Positions 46,303 through 54,704 of a stretch of 59,992 nucleotides of DNA are shown here, one piece after another. The stretch comes from Flavobacteriales bacterium (lineage in GTDB: Bacteria; Bacteroidota; Bacteroidia; Flavobacteriales_D; Crocinitomicaceae). The stretch is from assembly GCA_947491305.1 (NCBI GenBank), contig CANLIL010000012.1:1-59992 (forward strand), in the 5' to 3' direction. Under the pieces are notes generated by a model, which worked only from the letters and a program-made list of their open reading frames with translations, did not search any database and had not been told where the DNA came from. Position 1 is the stretch's first letter. Each line of letters begins with the position of its first letter. Position numbers and translations under genes: made by a program.

Positions 46303-46839
46303 ATGACAGATAAAGTAATATATGCAATGTATGACGATGACGATGTACTAAAAGATGGTGCAAAGAAATTAGTCGCAAATGGTGTAAAAATTTCAGAGGT
46401 ATTTTCTCCTTTTCCAATTCACGGAATTGATCCAATTATTGGAATAAAAAATACACGATTAGGAATTATGGCATTTTTATATGGTTTAACAGGTTTATTG
46501 TTAGCTACAATTGGAATGCGTTTCTTTATGGTTACAGATTGGCCAATGAATATTGGAGGGAAACCTAACTTTAGTTATTTAGACAATATGTTAGCGTTTG
46601 TTCCGATCACATTTGAGTTCACTGTATTGTGTGCTGCACACGGAATGGCAATTACTTATTTATTACGTAATAAAACCCTTCCAGGAATGCCTGCACAAAA
46701 TCCAGATCCTCGAACAACTGATGACAAATTTGTTATGGAAATACGTTTATCTGAAAACACATCATTTAACCAAGAAGATTTGGAGAAAATGTTAAGAGAA
46801 ACAGGTATTATAGAATTAGATCAAAAAGATATTAAATAG
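46303..46839 (+). CDS. actD: Alternative complex III subunit D, DUF3341 protein
   Basis: 178 residues, the normal size. An N-terminal soluble domain (VIYAMYDDDDVLKDGAKKL, with FSPFPIHGIDPIIGIKNTRL just before the membrane) is followed by two helices (about 52-74 and 94-116) with the DUF3341 sequence TDWPMNIGGKP between them. It is a structural subunit that holds ActC and ActF together; no cofactor site is visible. The 56-bp gap to actE, unusually long for this operon, contains a hairpin. Confidence 0.9.
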   Translation: MTDKVIYAMYDDDDVLKDGAKKLVANGVKISEVFSPFPIHGIDPIIGIKNTRLGIMAFLYGLTGLLLATIGMRFFMVTDWPMNIGGKPNFSYLDNMLAFVPITFEFTVLCAAHGMAITYLLRNKTLPGMPAQNPDPRTTDDKFVMEIRLSENTSFNQEDLEKMLRETGIIELDQKDIK

Positions 46840-46849
46840 TTTGCTATGA

Positions 46850-46866
46850 AGTACCTTTTTGGTACT
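46850..46866 (+). other. Hairpin between actD and actE
   Basis: AGTACC, loop TTTTT, GGTACT: a perfect 6-bp stem without a following T-run, so not a standard terminator. It could be a processing or mRNA-stability element that sets the ratio of upstream to downstream subunits. Confidence 0.35.
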
Positions 46867-46895
46867 CCGTCTGACACAATAAATAATATAGACAG

Positions 46896-47636
46896 ATGAA
46901 AATTAAATTTACGGCACTAGCAAGTTTAGCAGTTTTAGCAGTTTCAACGTTGATGTTGGGATCTTGTACAGCAGATGCTGATAGCCCAGGTTTAGAATAC
47001 ATGCCAGATATGTATCGATCGCCTGCAATCGAAGCATATGTAGATTATGGTGAAGTTCGTGGTAGAGAAAATATGGCGATGAAATTACGCATGTCTGCAT
47101 TAGTTCCACCAGCAGGAACTGTTCCTTATTATGGAACTGATTCTTCATTGGTGCAATTGATGTTGCCATACTTCAGAAAAGCAACTATTTCATTCAGAGA
47201 AACGCATGGTTTATATGGTGCTGATTTAACAGCTTCAGATGATTATGCTCTTGCAGTTGCAGATATGAACCCTTTGAAGTTGACTGCTGAAAATTCCGAA
47301 GCACTTTTAAAAAGTGGTAAAGAATTATATACCGCAATGTGTCAACATTGCCACGGTGAAAAAGGAGATGGAAATGGTCCTATGGTTGTTTCTGGAGCAT
47401 ATGCAGGAGTTCCTAATTATACAGAAAGAGCTGCTTTGAGTGATGGTCAAATTTTTTATTCAATCTATTATGGTAAAAATGCAATGGGATCTCATGCATC
47501 ATTATTGAATAAGAAAGAAATTTGGACATTGGTTCATTATGTTAGAAAATTCCAAAACGCGAGTTATGGAACATTTGATGCTAACGGATTGTCAGCAGCT
47601 GTTGTTGCAGATACTACAATGAAAAGTAAAAAATAA
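46896..47636 (+). CDS. actE: Alternative complex III subunit E, monoheme cytochrome c lipoprotein
   Basis: 246 residues. A lipoprotein signal ends at LGSC (Cys24), so the protein is anchored by lipid at the periplasmic face. One heme motif, CQHCH (about residues 149-153), is followed by GEKGDGNGPM; the axial Met candidate is in GKNAMGSHASLL. The N-terminal extension with EYMPDMYRSPAIEAYVDY and RMSALVPPAGTVPY is typical of ActE. It is the second cytochrome of the complex and a probable exit point for electrons to the oxidase. Confidence 0.9.
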   Translation: MKIKFTALASLAVLAVSTLMLGSCTADADSPGLEYMPDMYRSPAIEAYVDYGEVRGRENMAMKLRMSALVPPAGTVPYYGTDSSLVQLMLPYFRKATISFRETHGLYGADLTASDDYALAVADMNPLKLTAENSEALLKSGKELYTAMCQHCHGEKGDGNGPMVVSGAYAGVPNYTERAALSDGQIFYSIYYGKNAMGSHASLLNKKEIWTLVHYVRKFQNASYGTFDANGLSAAVVADTTMKSKK

Positions 47637-47657
47637 TAATCAGTTTAATTAGTTAAG

Positions 47658-48860
47658 ATGGAATTCTCAGTATCTAATAAAGCAAAACGTTTAACAGTAA
47701 TCCTAATAGGAGTTGGACTTTTGTTTACAGCGATAGGTGTGTTCACAAGTATGAATGATCATCATTTTGCAACACGTTTATTGACAAACGGATTAATCAA
47801 TAGTTTCTTTTTCTTTGCAATAGGTTTGGGAGCATTGTTCTTTTTGGCATTGCAATATGCAACTGAATCAGGTTGGTATGCATCCGTTAAAAGAGTAATT
47901 GAGGCAGTAGCAGGTTTCTTACCATATGGTATGGCTTTATTAGCATTGTCTTTGTTGACAATTACTTTCATGGATGGCGCCCATATTTATACGTGGATGG
48001 ATCCAGAAATGACAAACCCAAGTTCTCATCATTACGATGAAATCATTGCTGGTAAAGCTGCTTACTTGAACAAAGGATTTTTCTGGATCAGAACAATTGT
48101 TTATTTAGCTGTTTACTTCTTATTTTTAAGAGGTTTTAGAAATCGTTCATTAGAAGAAGATCGTGTCGGTGGCACAGAAATTCATTTCAAAAATTACCGT
48201 AAAGGCGCTACTTTTTTAGTTTTCTTTGCCGTATTTAGTTCAACATCTGCTTGGGATTGGTTAATGTCAATTGATGTTCACTGGTTTTCTACTTTATTTG
48301 GTTGGTATACATTTGCAGGAATGTGGGTTTCTACAATGGTTGTTTTAGTTCTTTTAACGACCTACTTGAAATCATTAGGTTATTTGCCTAAAGTGAATGA
48401 TAGTCATATTCATGATTTAGGAAAATGGACATTTGCTACATCATTTTTATGGTCTTATTTGTGGTTCTCCCAATTTATGTTGATTTGGTATGCTAACATT
48501 GGTGAAGAAGTAACGTATTACATGATGCGTATTGAGAATTTTAAAATATTATATTTTTCAATGTTCTTTATTAATTTTGCATTCCCTATGTTGATTTTAA
48601 TGTCAAGAGATGCAAAAAGAAATGTTAGAATTTTGACCTTTGTTGGATTGGTTATCCTTGTTGGGCATTGGTTAGATGTTTACATTATGGTATCTGCTGG
48701 TTCTTTAGGAGCAAATGCAAAAATTGGCTTTTTAGAAATTGGTATGGCATTGTTAATTGCTGGTTTATTTATTCGAATCATTTTGAATAATTTAACTAAA
48801 GCACCATTAACACCGGTGAATCACCCTTTCTTAGACGAAAGTATTCACCACGAAATTTAA
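47658..48860 (+). CDS. actF: Alternative complex III subunit F, membrane protein
   Basis: 400 residues with about ten hydrophobic helices, sharing the ActC/NrfD-like fold but without the quinol-site residues I would expect in ActC. Landmarks include FFFAIGLGALFFLALQYATE, GFLPYGMALLALSL, TSAWDWLMSIDVHWFSTLFG and WSYLWFSQFMLIWYANIGEE. By analogy it is a structural, possibly ion-conducting, partner of ActC. It starts 21 bp after actE and ends 28 bp before coxB, consistent with one transcript for the whole respiratory chain segment. Confidence 0.92.
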   Translation: MEFSVSNKAKRLTVILIGVGLLFTAIGVFTSMNDHHFATRLLTNGLINSFFFFAIGLGALFFLALQYATESGWYASVKRVIEAVAGFLPYGMALLALSLLTITFMDGAHIYTWMDPEMTNPSSHHYDEIIAGKAAYLNKGFFWIRTIVYLAVYFLFLRGFRNRSLEEDRVGGTEIHFKNYRKGATFLVFFAVFSSTSAWDWLMSIDVHWFSTLFGWYTFAGMWVSTMVVLVLLTTYLKSLGYLPKVNDSHIHDLGKWTFATSFLWSYLWFSQFMLIWYANIGEEVTYYMMRIENFKILYFSMFFINFAFPMLILMSRDAKRNVRILTFVGLVILVGHWLDVYIMVSAGSLGANAKIGFLEIGMALLIAGLFIRIILNNLTKAPLTPVNHPFLDESIHHEI

Positions 48861-48888
48861 TTTATTATAGTACAGTTATACAAAAGAG

Positions 48889-50136
48889 ATGGGAAGTAAA
48901 TTAATAACTTTAATCGTTATAGTTTTAGGAGTGATTGCAATTGCTCAATTAGTTCGTGTTTATGAACTTTCTTCTAAACTTAGAAAACGTGGTGAACACG
49001 AAATCAGTACGCGTGATAACAACTTAAATGCAAAATTGATGTTGTTATTTATGTTCTTGTTTTATGCAGGATTTATTTATTTAATGGCAACATACGGATG
49101 GACAGGTAGAGGTGAAGCAGCTTCTGTTCACGGTAAAGGAATCGATTGGTTGTTAAACCTAAATTTCATTATCATCTATGCTGTTTTCTTTTTTACAAAT
49201 ACATTGCTGTTTTATTTTGTTTATAAATATGTTAGAAAAGCAGGAGTTAAAGCTGTCTACTTTTCGCATAGCAATAAATTGGAAATGATTTGGACAATTA
49301 TTCCTGCAGTTGTTTTAGCTGTAATAATAATTTTAGGATTAAAGGAATGGAATGATTCTACAAGTTACGCAGATGATGAAGCGATTCGAATTGAATTGTT
49401 CTCGAAACAATTTGATTGGACAGCTCGTTATGCAGGGGAAGATAATAATCTGGGTCATTTTGATTATAAATTAACTACTGACAACAATGAGTTAGCATTA
49501 ATGACTACTCAAACGATTGATAGTGCTATCTTATCAATGGAGAATGGACCTACAGGAATTAAAGCTATTGAGAAAAAATTAAACGATCGTAATTTAATTT
49601 TTGTTCCTGAAGATTTAGAGAAAATGCAAAATGACTTGGCTCGTAAATCGCGTTTAATTCGATTGTTGCACCAAATGAAAGATCGTCATTCAGCTAAAAT
49701 TGATGCCAGTGCATGGGATGATATCATTCAAAAAGATACGTTGTATTTGTGTGTGAATAAAAAGTATGAATTCAACTTTAGAGCAAAAGATGTTATTCAC
49801 TCTGCACATTTCCCGCATTTTAGAGCGCAAATGAATACGGTACCTGGTATGACAACTCGTTTTAAATTTACGCCTGATATGACCACAAAACAAATGCGAG
49901 AAAAAAAGAAAGATGATAAGTTTCAGTTTATTCTTTTGTGTAACAAGATTTGTGGAGCAGCGCATTACAAAATGAAAATGATTGTAGTTGTATTGCCTCA
50001 AAATGAATACAAAGCTTGGATGAAATCTAAAGCTAAACAAACGTTTAGAGATAAATATTTTGCAGTTGCAGCACCTAGTGCTCCTGCTGATACATTAGCA
50101 GTTGAAACTGACACTGCGATGGTAGCAGTTAATTAA
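48889..50136 (+). CDS. coxB: Cytochrome c oxidase subunit II
   Basis: 415 residues. Three hydrophobic segments are visible: a first near residues 3-20, one at 46-64, and the canonical hairpin ending MIWTIIPAVVLAVIIILGL. The periplasmic CuA domain has His304 (DVIHSAHFPHF) and the ligand cluster CNKICGAAHYKM (Cys351, Cys355, His359, Met362). Position 353 is Lys, where most CuA centres have Glu; I recall the same substitution in other Bacteroidota subunits. An extra charged, helical segment of about 90 residues (about 205-290) sits between the membrane hairpin and the CuA region. It accepts electrons from the cytochromes of complex III and passes them to subunit I. Confidence 0.92.
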   Translation: MGSKLITLIVIVLGVIAIAQLVRVYELSSKLRKRGEHEISTRDNNLNAKLMLLFMFLFYAGFIYLMATYGWTGRGEAASVHGKGIDWLLNLNFIIIYAVFFFTNTLLFYFVYKYVRKAGVKAVYFSHSNKLEMIWTIIPAVVLAVIIILGLKEWNDSTSYADDEAIRIELFSKQFDWTARYAGEDNNLGHFDYKLTTDNNELALMTTQTIDSAILSMENGPTGIKAIEKKLNDRNLIFVPEDLEKMQNDLARKSRLIRLLHQMKDRHSAKIDASAWDDIIQKDTLYLCVNKKYEFNFRAKDVIHSAHFPHFRAQMNTVPGMTTRFKFTPDMTTKQMREKKKDDKFQFILLCNKICGAAHYKMKMIVVVLPQNEYKAWMKSKAKQTFRDKYFAVAAPSAPADTLAVETDTAMVAVN

Positions 50137-50165
50137 TCGATTTAATAATTTTAACAAGAAATACA

Positions 50166-51986
50166 ATGGCGGCAGTAACGCACGAAGCACACGGACATCA
50201 CGAAGCACATGGACACCATGATCACGGACACCATGAAGAAAGCTTTGTTTCAAAGTACATCTTCAGCCAAGATCATAAAATGATCGGAAAACAATTCCTT
50301 TTAACTGCGGTTTTTATGGGACTTGTTGCGATGTTACTTTCAATTTTATTTAGAATTCAATTGGCTTGGCCTGGTGAAAGTTCTGATTTTTTATCGTTCT
50401 TTTTAGGAGAAACTTGGGCTCCAGGTGGAGTTTTAAAAGAAGACATGTACCTTGGGTTAGTTACAATTCACGGAACAATCATGGTATTCTTCCTGTTGAC
50501 TGGAGGTTTATCAGGGACCTTCTCTAATTTATTGATTCCGTTGCAATTAGGAGCGAGAGATATGGCTTCAGGTTTCTTAAACATGTTGTCTTATTGGTTC
50601 TTCTTACTGTCTTCAATTTTAATGTTGGTTTCTTTGTTTGTAGAATCAGGTCCTGCAATGGCTGGTTGGACAGTTTATCCACCATTATCTGCTTTACCTC
50701 AAGCTGTAAGTGGTTCTGGAACTGGTATGACATTATGGTTATTCTCAATGACTATTTTCATTGCGTCATCATTAATTGGATCGTTAAATTACATCGTAAC
50801 GGTATTAAATTTAAGAACAGCTGGAATGAAAATGACAAGAATGCCATTAACAATCTGGGCGTTCTTTGTAACCGCTGTTTTGGGTGTTTTATCATTCCCA
50901 GTTTTATTATCTGCAGCTTTATTGTTGGTAATGGACCGTTTAGCTGGAACAAGTTTTTATTTATCTGATATAATTGTAGGAGGAGAAATGTTAACGAATC
51001 ATGGTGGTTCACCTATCCTTTACCAACATTTGTTTTGGTTCTTGGGTCACCCTGAAGTATACATCGTTTTACTACCAGCTTTAGGCTTGTCATCTGAAAT
51101 TATAGCAACGAACTCACGTAAACCAATTTTTGGGTATAGAGCTATGATTGGCTCAATACTTGCAATTGGATTCTTATCATTTATTGTTTGGGGTCACCAT
51201 ATGTTTGTGACCGGAATGAACCCATTTATTGGAAGCGTATTTGTATTTACAACCTTGTTAATTGCAATTCCTTCAGCTGTAAAAGCATTTAATTACATAA
51301 CAACCCTATGGAAAGGTTCGTTAGTGTTAACTCCTGCAATGTTATTTGCAGTTGGATTAGTTTCAACGTTTATCACAGGAGGTGTTACTGGAATTATCCT
51401 TGCAGATTCAGCTTTAGATATTATGCTTCATGACACTTATTTTGTTGTTGCACACTTCCATATTGTAATGGGAATGTCTGCAGTATTTGGAATGTTTGGT
51501 GGAGTTTACCATTGGTTCCCAAAAATGTTTGGTAAGATGATGAATACGCGTTTGGGTTATGTTCATTTCTGGATTACTTTGGTAGGAGCTTACGGCGTTT
51601 TCTTCCCAATGCATTTTGTTGGTATCGCTGGAGCACCGAGAAGATACTATGATTATTCTTCCTACGGAGATTTTGACACGAATTCGTATGAAATGATTAT
51701 GGATTTAAATGTGATTATCACAATTTTTGCAATAATTGCTGCTATAGGTCAAGTATTTTTCTTGTTTAATTTCTTCTATAGTATTTTTAGAGGTCCAAAA
51801 GCTCCTTTAAATCCTTGGGGTTCAAACACATTGGAATGGACTACACCGGTAGAGCATATTCATGGAAACTGGCCTGGTGAATTACCAACTGTTCACAGAT
51901 GGCCATATGACTATTCAAAACCAGGAGCAGAAACAGATTTTATTCCTCAAAATGTTCCGTTAGCTGATGGTGAAGAGGAACACTAA
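50166..51986 (+). CDS. coxA: Cytochrome c oxidase subunit I
   Basis: 606 residues, heme-copper oxidase fold of the A type with about twelve membrane helices. Ligands are visible: heme a His102 (VTIHGTIMVFF) and His432; heme a3 His430 (VVAHFHIVMG); CuB His295, His344 and His345 (GHPEVY, WGHHMF), with Tyr299 for the His-Tyr cross-link. The N-terminal 23 residues contain ten His (HEAHGHHEAHGHH...), an unusual metal-binding-like tail. It reduces O2 to water and pumps protons in the inner membrane. It is the last gene of the operon; subunits III and IV are absent here, and a strong terminator follows 15 bp later. Confidence 0.95.
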   Translation: MAAVTHEAHGHHEAHGHHDHGHHEESFVSKYIFSQDHKMIGKQFLLTAVFMGLVAMLLSILFRIQLAWPGESSDFLSFFLGETWAPGGVLKEDMYLGLVTIHGTIMVFFLLTGGLSGTFSNLLIPLQLGARDMASGFLNMLSYWFFLLSSILMLVSLFVESGPAMAGWTVYPPLSALPQAVSGSGTGMTLWLFSMTIFIASSLIGSLNYIVTVLNLRTAGMKMTRMPLTIWAFFVTAVLGVLSFPVLLSAALLLVMDRLAGTSFYLSDIIVGGEMLTNHGGSPILYQHLFWFLGHPEVYIVLLPALGLSSEIIATNSRKPIFGYRAMIGSILAIGFLSFIVWGHHMFVTGMNPFIGSVFVFTTLLIAIPSAVKAFNYITTLWKGSLVLTPAMLFAVGLVSTFITGGVTGIILADSALDIMLHDTYFVVAHFHIVMGMSAVFGMFGGVYHWFPKMFGKMMNTRLGYVHFWITLVGAYGVFFPMHFVGIAGAPRRYYDYSSYGDFDTNSYEMIMDLNVIITIFAIIAAIGQVFFLFNFFYSIFRGPKAPLNPWGSNTLEWTTPVEHIHGNWPGELPTVHRWPYDYSKPGAETDFIPQNVPLADGEEEH

Positions 51987-52001
51987 ATAAACTATTTTAT
52001 G

Positions 52002-52031
52002 AAAGCCTTTCATCATATGATGAAAGGCTTT
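52002..52031 (+). terminator. Terminator of the act-cox operon
   Basis: Perfect 30-bp palindrome: AAAGCCTTTCATCAT followed directly by its complement, then a T-rich run. It lies between coxA and ruvB. Confidence 0.88.
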
Positions 52032-52042
52032 TTTATTTTTTG

Positions 52043-52050
52043 TAATTTAG
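52043..52050 (+). promoter_or_regulatory. Possible -7 element 4 nt before ruvB
   Basis: TAATTTAG (one mismatch to TANNTTTG), then AGC-containing 4-nt spacer, then the GTG start at 52055. It sits just after the operon terminator, where a new promoter is needed. Confidence 0.28.
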
Positions 52051-52054
52051 AAGC

Positions 52055-53080
52055 GTGGAAGACGAATCATTTGACTATCGAGAAGAGGCAGCGCAACATG
52101 CAGATCAAGATTTTGATAAAGTATTGCGACCAAAAAGGTTAATAGACTTTGCTGGTCAACCTTCTGTTGTCGAAAATTTAGAAATATTTGTGCAAGCTGC
52201 TACGCTTCGAAACGAACCATTGGATCATGTTCTGTTACATGGCCCTCCCGGGCTTGGTAAAACTACTTTAGCTAATATTATTGCAAATGAGTTAGGCGTA
52301 GGATTTAAAGTGACGAGTGGACCTGTATTGGATAAGCCTGGTGATTTAGCTGGACTGTTAACGAATTTAAATGTTGGTGATGTATTATTCATTGATGAGA
52401 TACATCGTTTGAGTCCAGTTGTTGAAGAATACTTGTATTCTGCTATGGAAGATTTTTGCATTGACATACTAATTGATAGTGGACCAAATGCGAGAAGTGT
52501 TCAAATTACATTGAATCCGTTTACATTAATAGGTGCAACGACGCGTTCAGGTTTATTAACATCACCATTAAGAGCTCGATTTGGAATTAATTCTCGTTTA
52601 GAGTATTATGATTCGAAAACATTGACCTTAATTGTAGAACGTTCTGCTAGTTTATTAGCCATTCCAATCGACGAAGATGCAGCTTTCCAAATTGCAAGCA
52701 GAAGTCGAGGAACTCCGCGAATTGCAAATGCTTTGTTGCGAAGAGTGCGCGATTTTGCACAAATTAAAGGAACTGGAATTATTGATCGTGCCATTACTGA
52801 GTTTGCTTTAAAAGCATTAAATGTTGATGAAAATGGTTTAGATGAAATGGATATCCGCATTTTAAAAGTTATCATCGACAAATTTAATGGCGGTCCAGTT
52901 GGCCTGACAACCATTGCAACTGCAATTGGTGAAAATGCTGGAACTTTGGAAGAAGTATATGAACCATTTTTAATTCAAGAAGGATTTTTAATGCGTACAC
53001 CTAGAGGTAGAAAAGCAACTGAAAAAGCATTTAGACATTTGGGAAAAGAATCTGGTTGGATTCAAGGGGGATTGTTTTAA
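52055..53080 (+). CDS. ruvB: Holliday junction branch migration ATPase RuvB
   Basis: 341 residues, the standard length. The start is GTG: an in-frame TAA at 52043-52045 excludes any earlier start, and no ATG precedes the conserved [12 protein letters not shown]. Walker [10 protein letters not shown] (63-71), Walker [11 protein letters not shown], sensor 1 [10 protein letters not shown] with the arginine-finger segment [10 protein letters not shown], and the C-terminal winged-helix end ([20 protein letters not shown]) are all present. Hexameric motor that drives branch migration with RuvA in recombination repair. queG follows after 10 bp; the two are probably co-transcribed. Confidence 0.95.
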   Translation: MEDESFDYREEAAQHADQDFDKVLRPKRLIDFAGQPSVVENLEIFVQAATLRNEPLDHVLLHGPPGLGKTTLANIIANELGVGFKVTSGPVLDKPGDLAGLLTNLNVGDVLFIDEIHRLSPVVEEYLYSAMEDFCIDILIDSGPNARSVQITLNPFTLIGATTRSGLLTSPLRARFGINSRLEYYDSKTLTLIVERSASLLAIPIDEDAAFQIASRSRGTPRIANALLRRVRDFAQIKGTGIIDRAITEFALKALNVDENGLDEMDIRILKVIIDKFNGGPVGLTTIATAIGENAGTLEEVYEPFLIQEGFLMRTPRGRKATEKAFRHLGKESGWIQGGLF

Positions 53081-53090
53081 AATCAAACAG

Positions 53091-54020
53091 TTGGATAATC
53101 CTGCAGCATATTACGCGCAATTAATCAAACAGAAATCAACAGATTTAGGATTTTTCTATTGTGGTATTTCAAAAGCTGGTTTCTTAGAGCAAGAAGCAAG
53201 TCACTTAGAACAATGGTTGCAGGAGCAGAAAAACGGTAAAATGTCATACATGGAAAACCATTTTGATAAACGTTTAGATCCTCGTTTATTGGTTGACAAT
53301 GCAAAAAGTGTTGTTTCATTAGCGTTGAATTACTTTCCTGAGAACGATCAAAAAGATCTTACAGCTCCTAAACTTTCAAAATATGCTTACGGTGCAGACT
53401 ATCATATTGTTATAAAAGATAAATTGAAGGAATTATTCGCTTATATTCATTCTGAAATTGGAGAAGTAGGTGGTAGAATTTTTGTTGATTCTGCACCTGT
53501 TATGGATAAAGCATGGGCAAAAAAATCAGGAATGGGTTGGATGGGAAAAAATACCAATATCATTCATCCAAAAAACGGTTCTTTTTTCTTTATCGCTGAA
53601 TTAATTCTTGACCTTGATTTATTAGCTGATGGTCTAATAAAAGACTATTGTGGAACGTGTACTCGTTGTATTGATGCTTGTCCAACGGATGCTTTAATAG
53701 AACCTTATAAAATCGATGCTTCTAAATGCATTTCATACCTCACGATTGAATTAAAAGATGCAATTCTACCTGATGAATTCAAAGGTAAAATGGATAATTG
53801 GGCATTTGGTTGTGATGTTTGTCAGGATGTTTGTCCTTGGAATCGTTTTTCCAAACCACACAACGAACCAAGGTTTGATCCACATACTGATTTGTTAGCA
53901 ATGACTTCTAATGATTGGAAAGATTTAACATATGAAGTTTTTTCAGAGTTATTTAAACAAAGCGCTGTTAAGCGCACAAAATTTGAAGGGTTAAAACGAA
54001 ATATTGACTTTTTAACTTAA
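53091..54020 (+). CDS. queG: Epoxyqueuosine reductase
   Basis: 309 residues starting at TTG (53091), 10 bp after ruvB; no ATG occurs in frame before the conserved [15 protein letters not shown]. Cobalamin-binding N-terminal region ([41 protein letters not shown]) and two [4Fe-4S] clusters from [16 protein letters not shown] (Cys190, 193, 197 with Cys187 nearby) and [13 protein letters not shown]. It carries out the last step of queuosine synthesis in tRNA, reducing epoxyqueuosine with cob(II)alamin. The C-terminal HEAT-like domain of some longer family members is missing, as in other Bacteroidota. The stop is 4 bp from the convergent DUF4412 gene. Confidence 0.92.
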   Translation: MDNPAAYYAQLIKQKSTDLGFFYCGISKAGFLEQEASHLEQWLQEQKNGKMSYMENHFDKRLDPRLLVDNAKSVVSLALNYFPENDQKDLTAPKLSKYAYGADYHIVIKDKLKELFAYIHSEIGEVGGRIFVDSAPVMDKAWAKKSGMGWMGKNTNIIHPKNGSFFFIAELILDLDLLADGLIKDYCGTCTRCIDACPTDALIEPYKIDASKCISYLTIELKDAILPDEFKGKMDNWAFGCDVCQDVCPWNRFSKPHNEPRFDPHTDLLAMTSNDWKDLTYEVFSELFKQSAVKRTKFEGLKRNIDFLT

Positions 54021-54024
54021 GCTT

Positions 54025-54687
54025 TTACATTCCGCCAAGTCCTTGTAATTGATCTAACGTCATTTCAGTATATCCTTCAGGGATTTTTATTTCAAAATTT
54101 TTCTTTTGCGATTTATCTAATTTTTTGACAATTTCTTTAATCGTTAACGACATGGTCATTCCGTTTACATTGATTGTATATTCTAACGGGAAACCGGGAA
54201 CACTTGAATTTAAATAACTTTGTCCTTTTTTTGAAACACTAATTTCTTCCGTATACCAAAACAATGATTCGTTTCCTTCGGCATCGTTTAGTAATGCTTT
54301 TTTACATTTAAATCCATTGATTGTTTTAGTTTCATCGATTAATGTAAGTTTTGGTTCGGGTAAATCTGCTTTGTTTTTTTCTAATTCTGAAACAGACGTT
54401 ATGATTGCATTTTTACCAAGCATTCCACCCATAAGCATTAATACCTTATCTGAATTATCCGTGATAGTTGAAATTTCCATCATAGTTCCCATTTTCATGT
54501 CTACGCGTGTTTTTGCACCTGCAACGAATAAATCCATTGAAGAACCTTGCATCATTCCAATCGCCATTTGCATGTCTGGATTATCACTTTTCATCTCAAT
54601 TGAATAAGTAAAATGCCCTTCTGTAAGTTGCGCATTTATTGAAAAAGATACAATTAGTAAAAAAATGAAAAATAAGATTGATTTCAT
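54025..54687 (-). CDS. DUF4412 secreted protein
   Basis: 220 residues from the ATG at 54687, which opens a signal peptide (MKSILFFIFLLIVSFSINAQ); a TTG ten codons upstream is in frame but adds charged residues. The mature protein is beta-rich and Met-rich (MQMAIGMMQGSSMD, KMGTMMEIST, MLMGGMLGK) with the DUF4412 pattern: a modified-residue readout region, TINGFKCKKALL, LFWYTEEI and VPGFPLEYTI. The family is exported in Bacteroidota and has no established function; a lipid- or ligand-carrying role has been suggested from the fold, but I cannot support it here. It lies 17 bp downstream of rseP and is probably co-transcribed. Confidence 0.75.
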   Translation of the reverse strand: MKSILFFIFLLIVSFSINAQLTEGHFTYSIEMKSDNPDMQMAIGMMQGSSMDLFVAGAKTRVDMKMGTMMEISTITDNSDKVLMLMGGMLGKNAIITSVSELEKNKADLPEPKLTLIDETKTINGFKCKKALLNDAEGNESLFWYTEEISVSKKGQSYLNSSVPGFPLEYTINVNGMTMSLTIKEIVKKLDKSQKKNFEIKIPEGYTEMTLDQLQGLGGM

Positions 54688-54704
54688 AATAGTTGTTTTG
54701 AATT

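Noticed and set aside
46850-46866. Reading the actD-actE hairpin as a terminator
   Set aside because: The stem is short and is followed by CCGTCTGAC, not a T-run, and the operon continues through it.
49937-49975. Lys353 in the CuA cluster of subunit II as evidence of a broken copper site
   Set aside because: All copper-ligand side chains (His304, Cys351, Cys355, His359, Met362) are present; the usual Glu contributes its backbone carbonyl, so Lys can be tolerated, and I recall the same in related bacteria.
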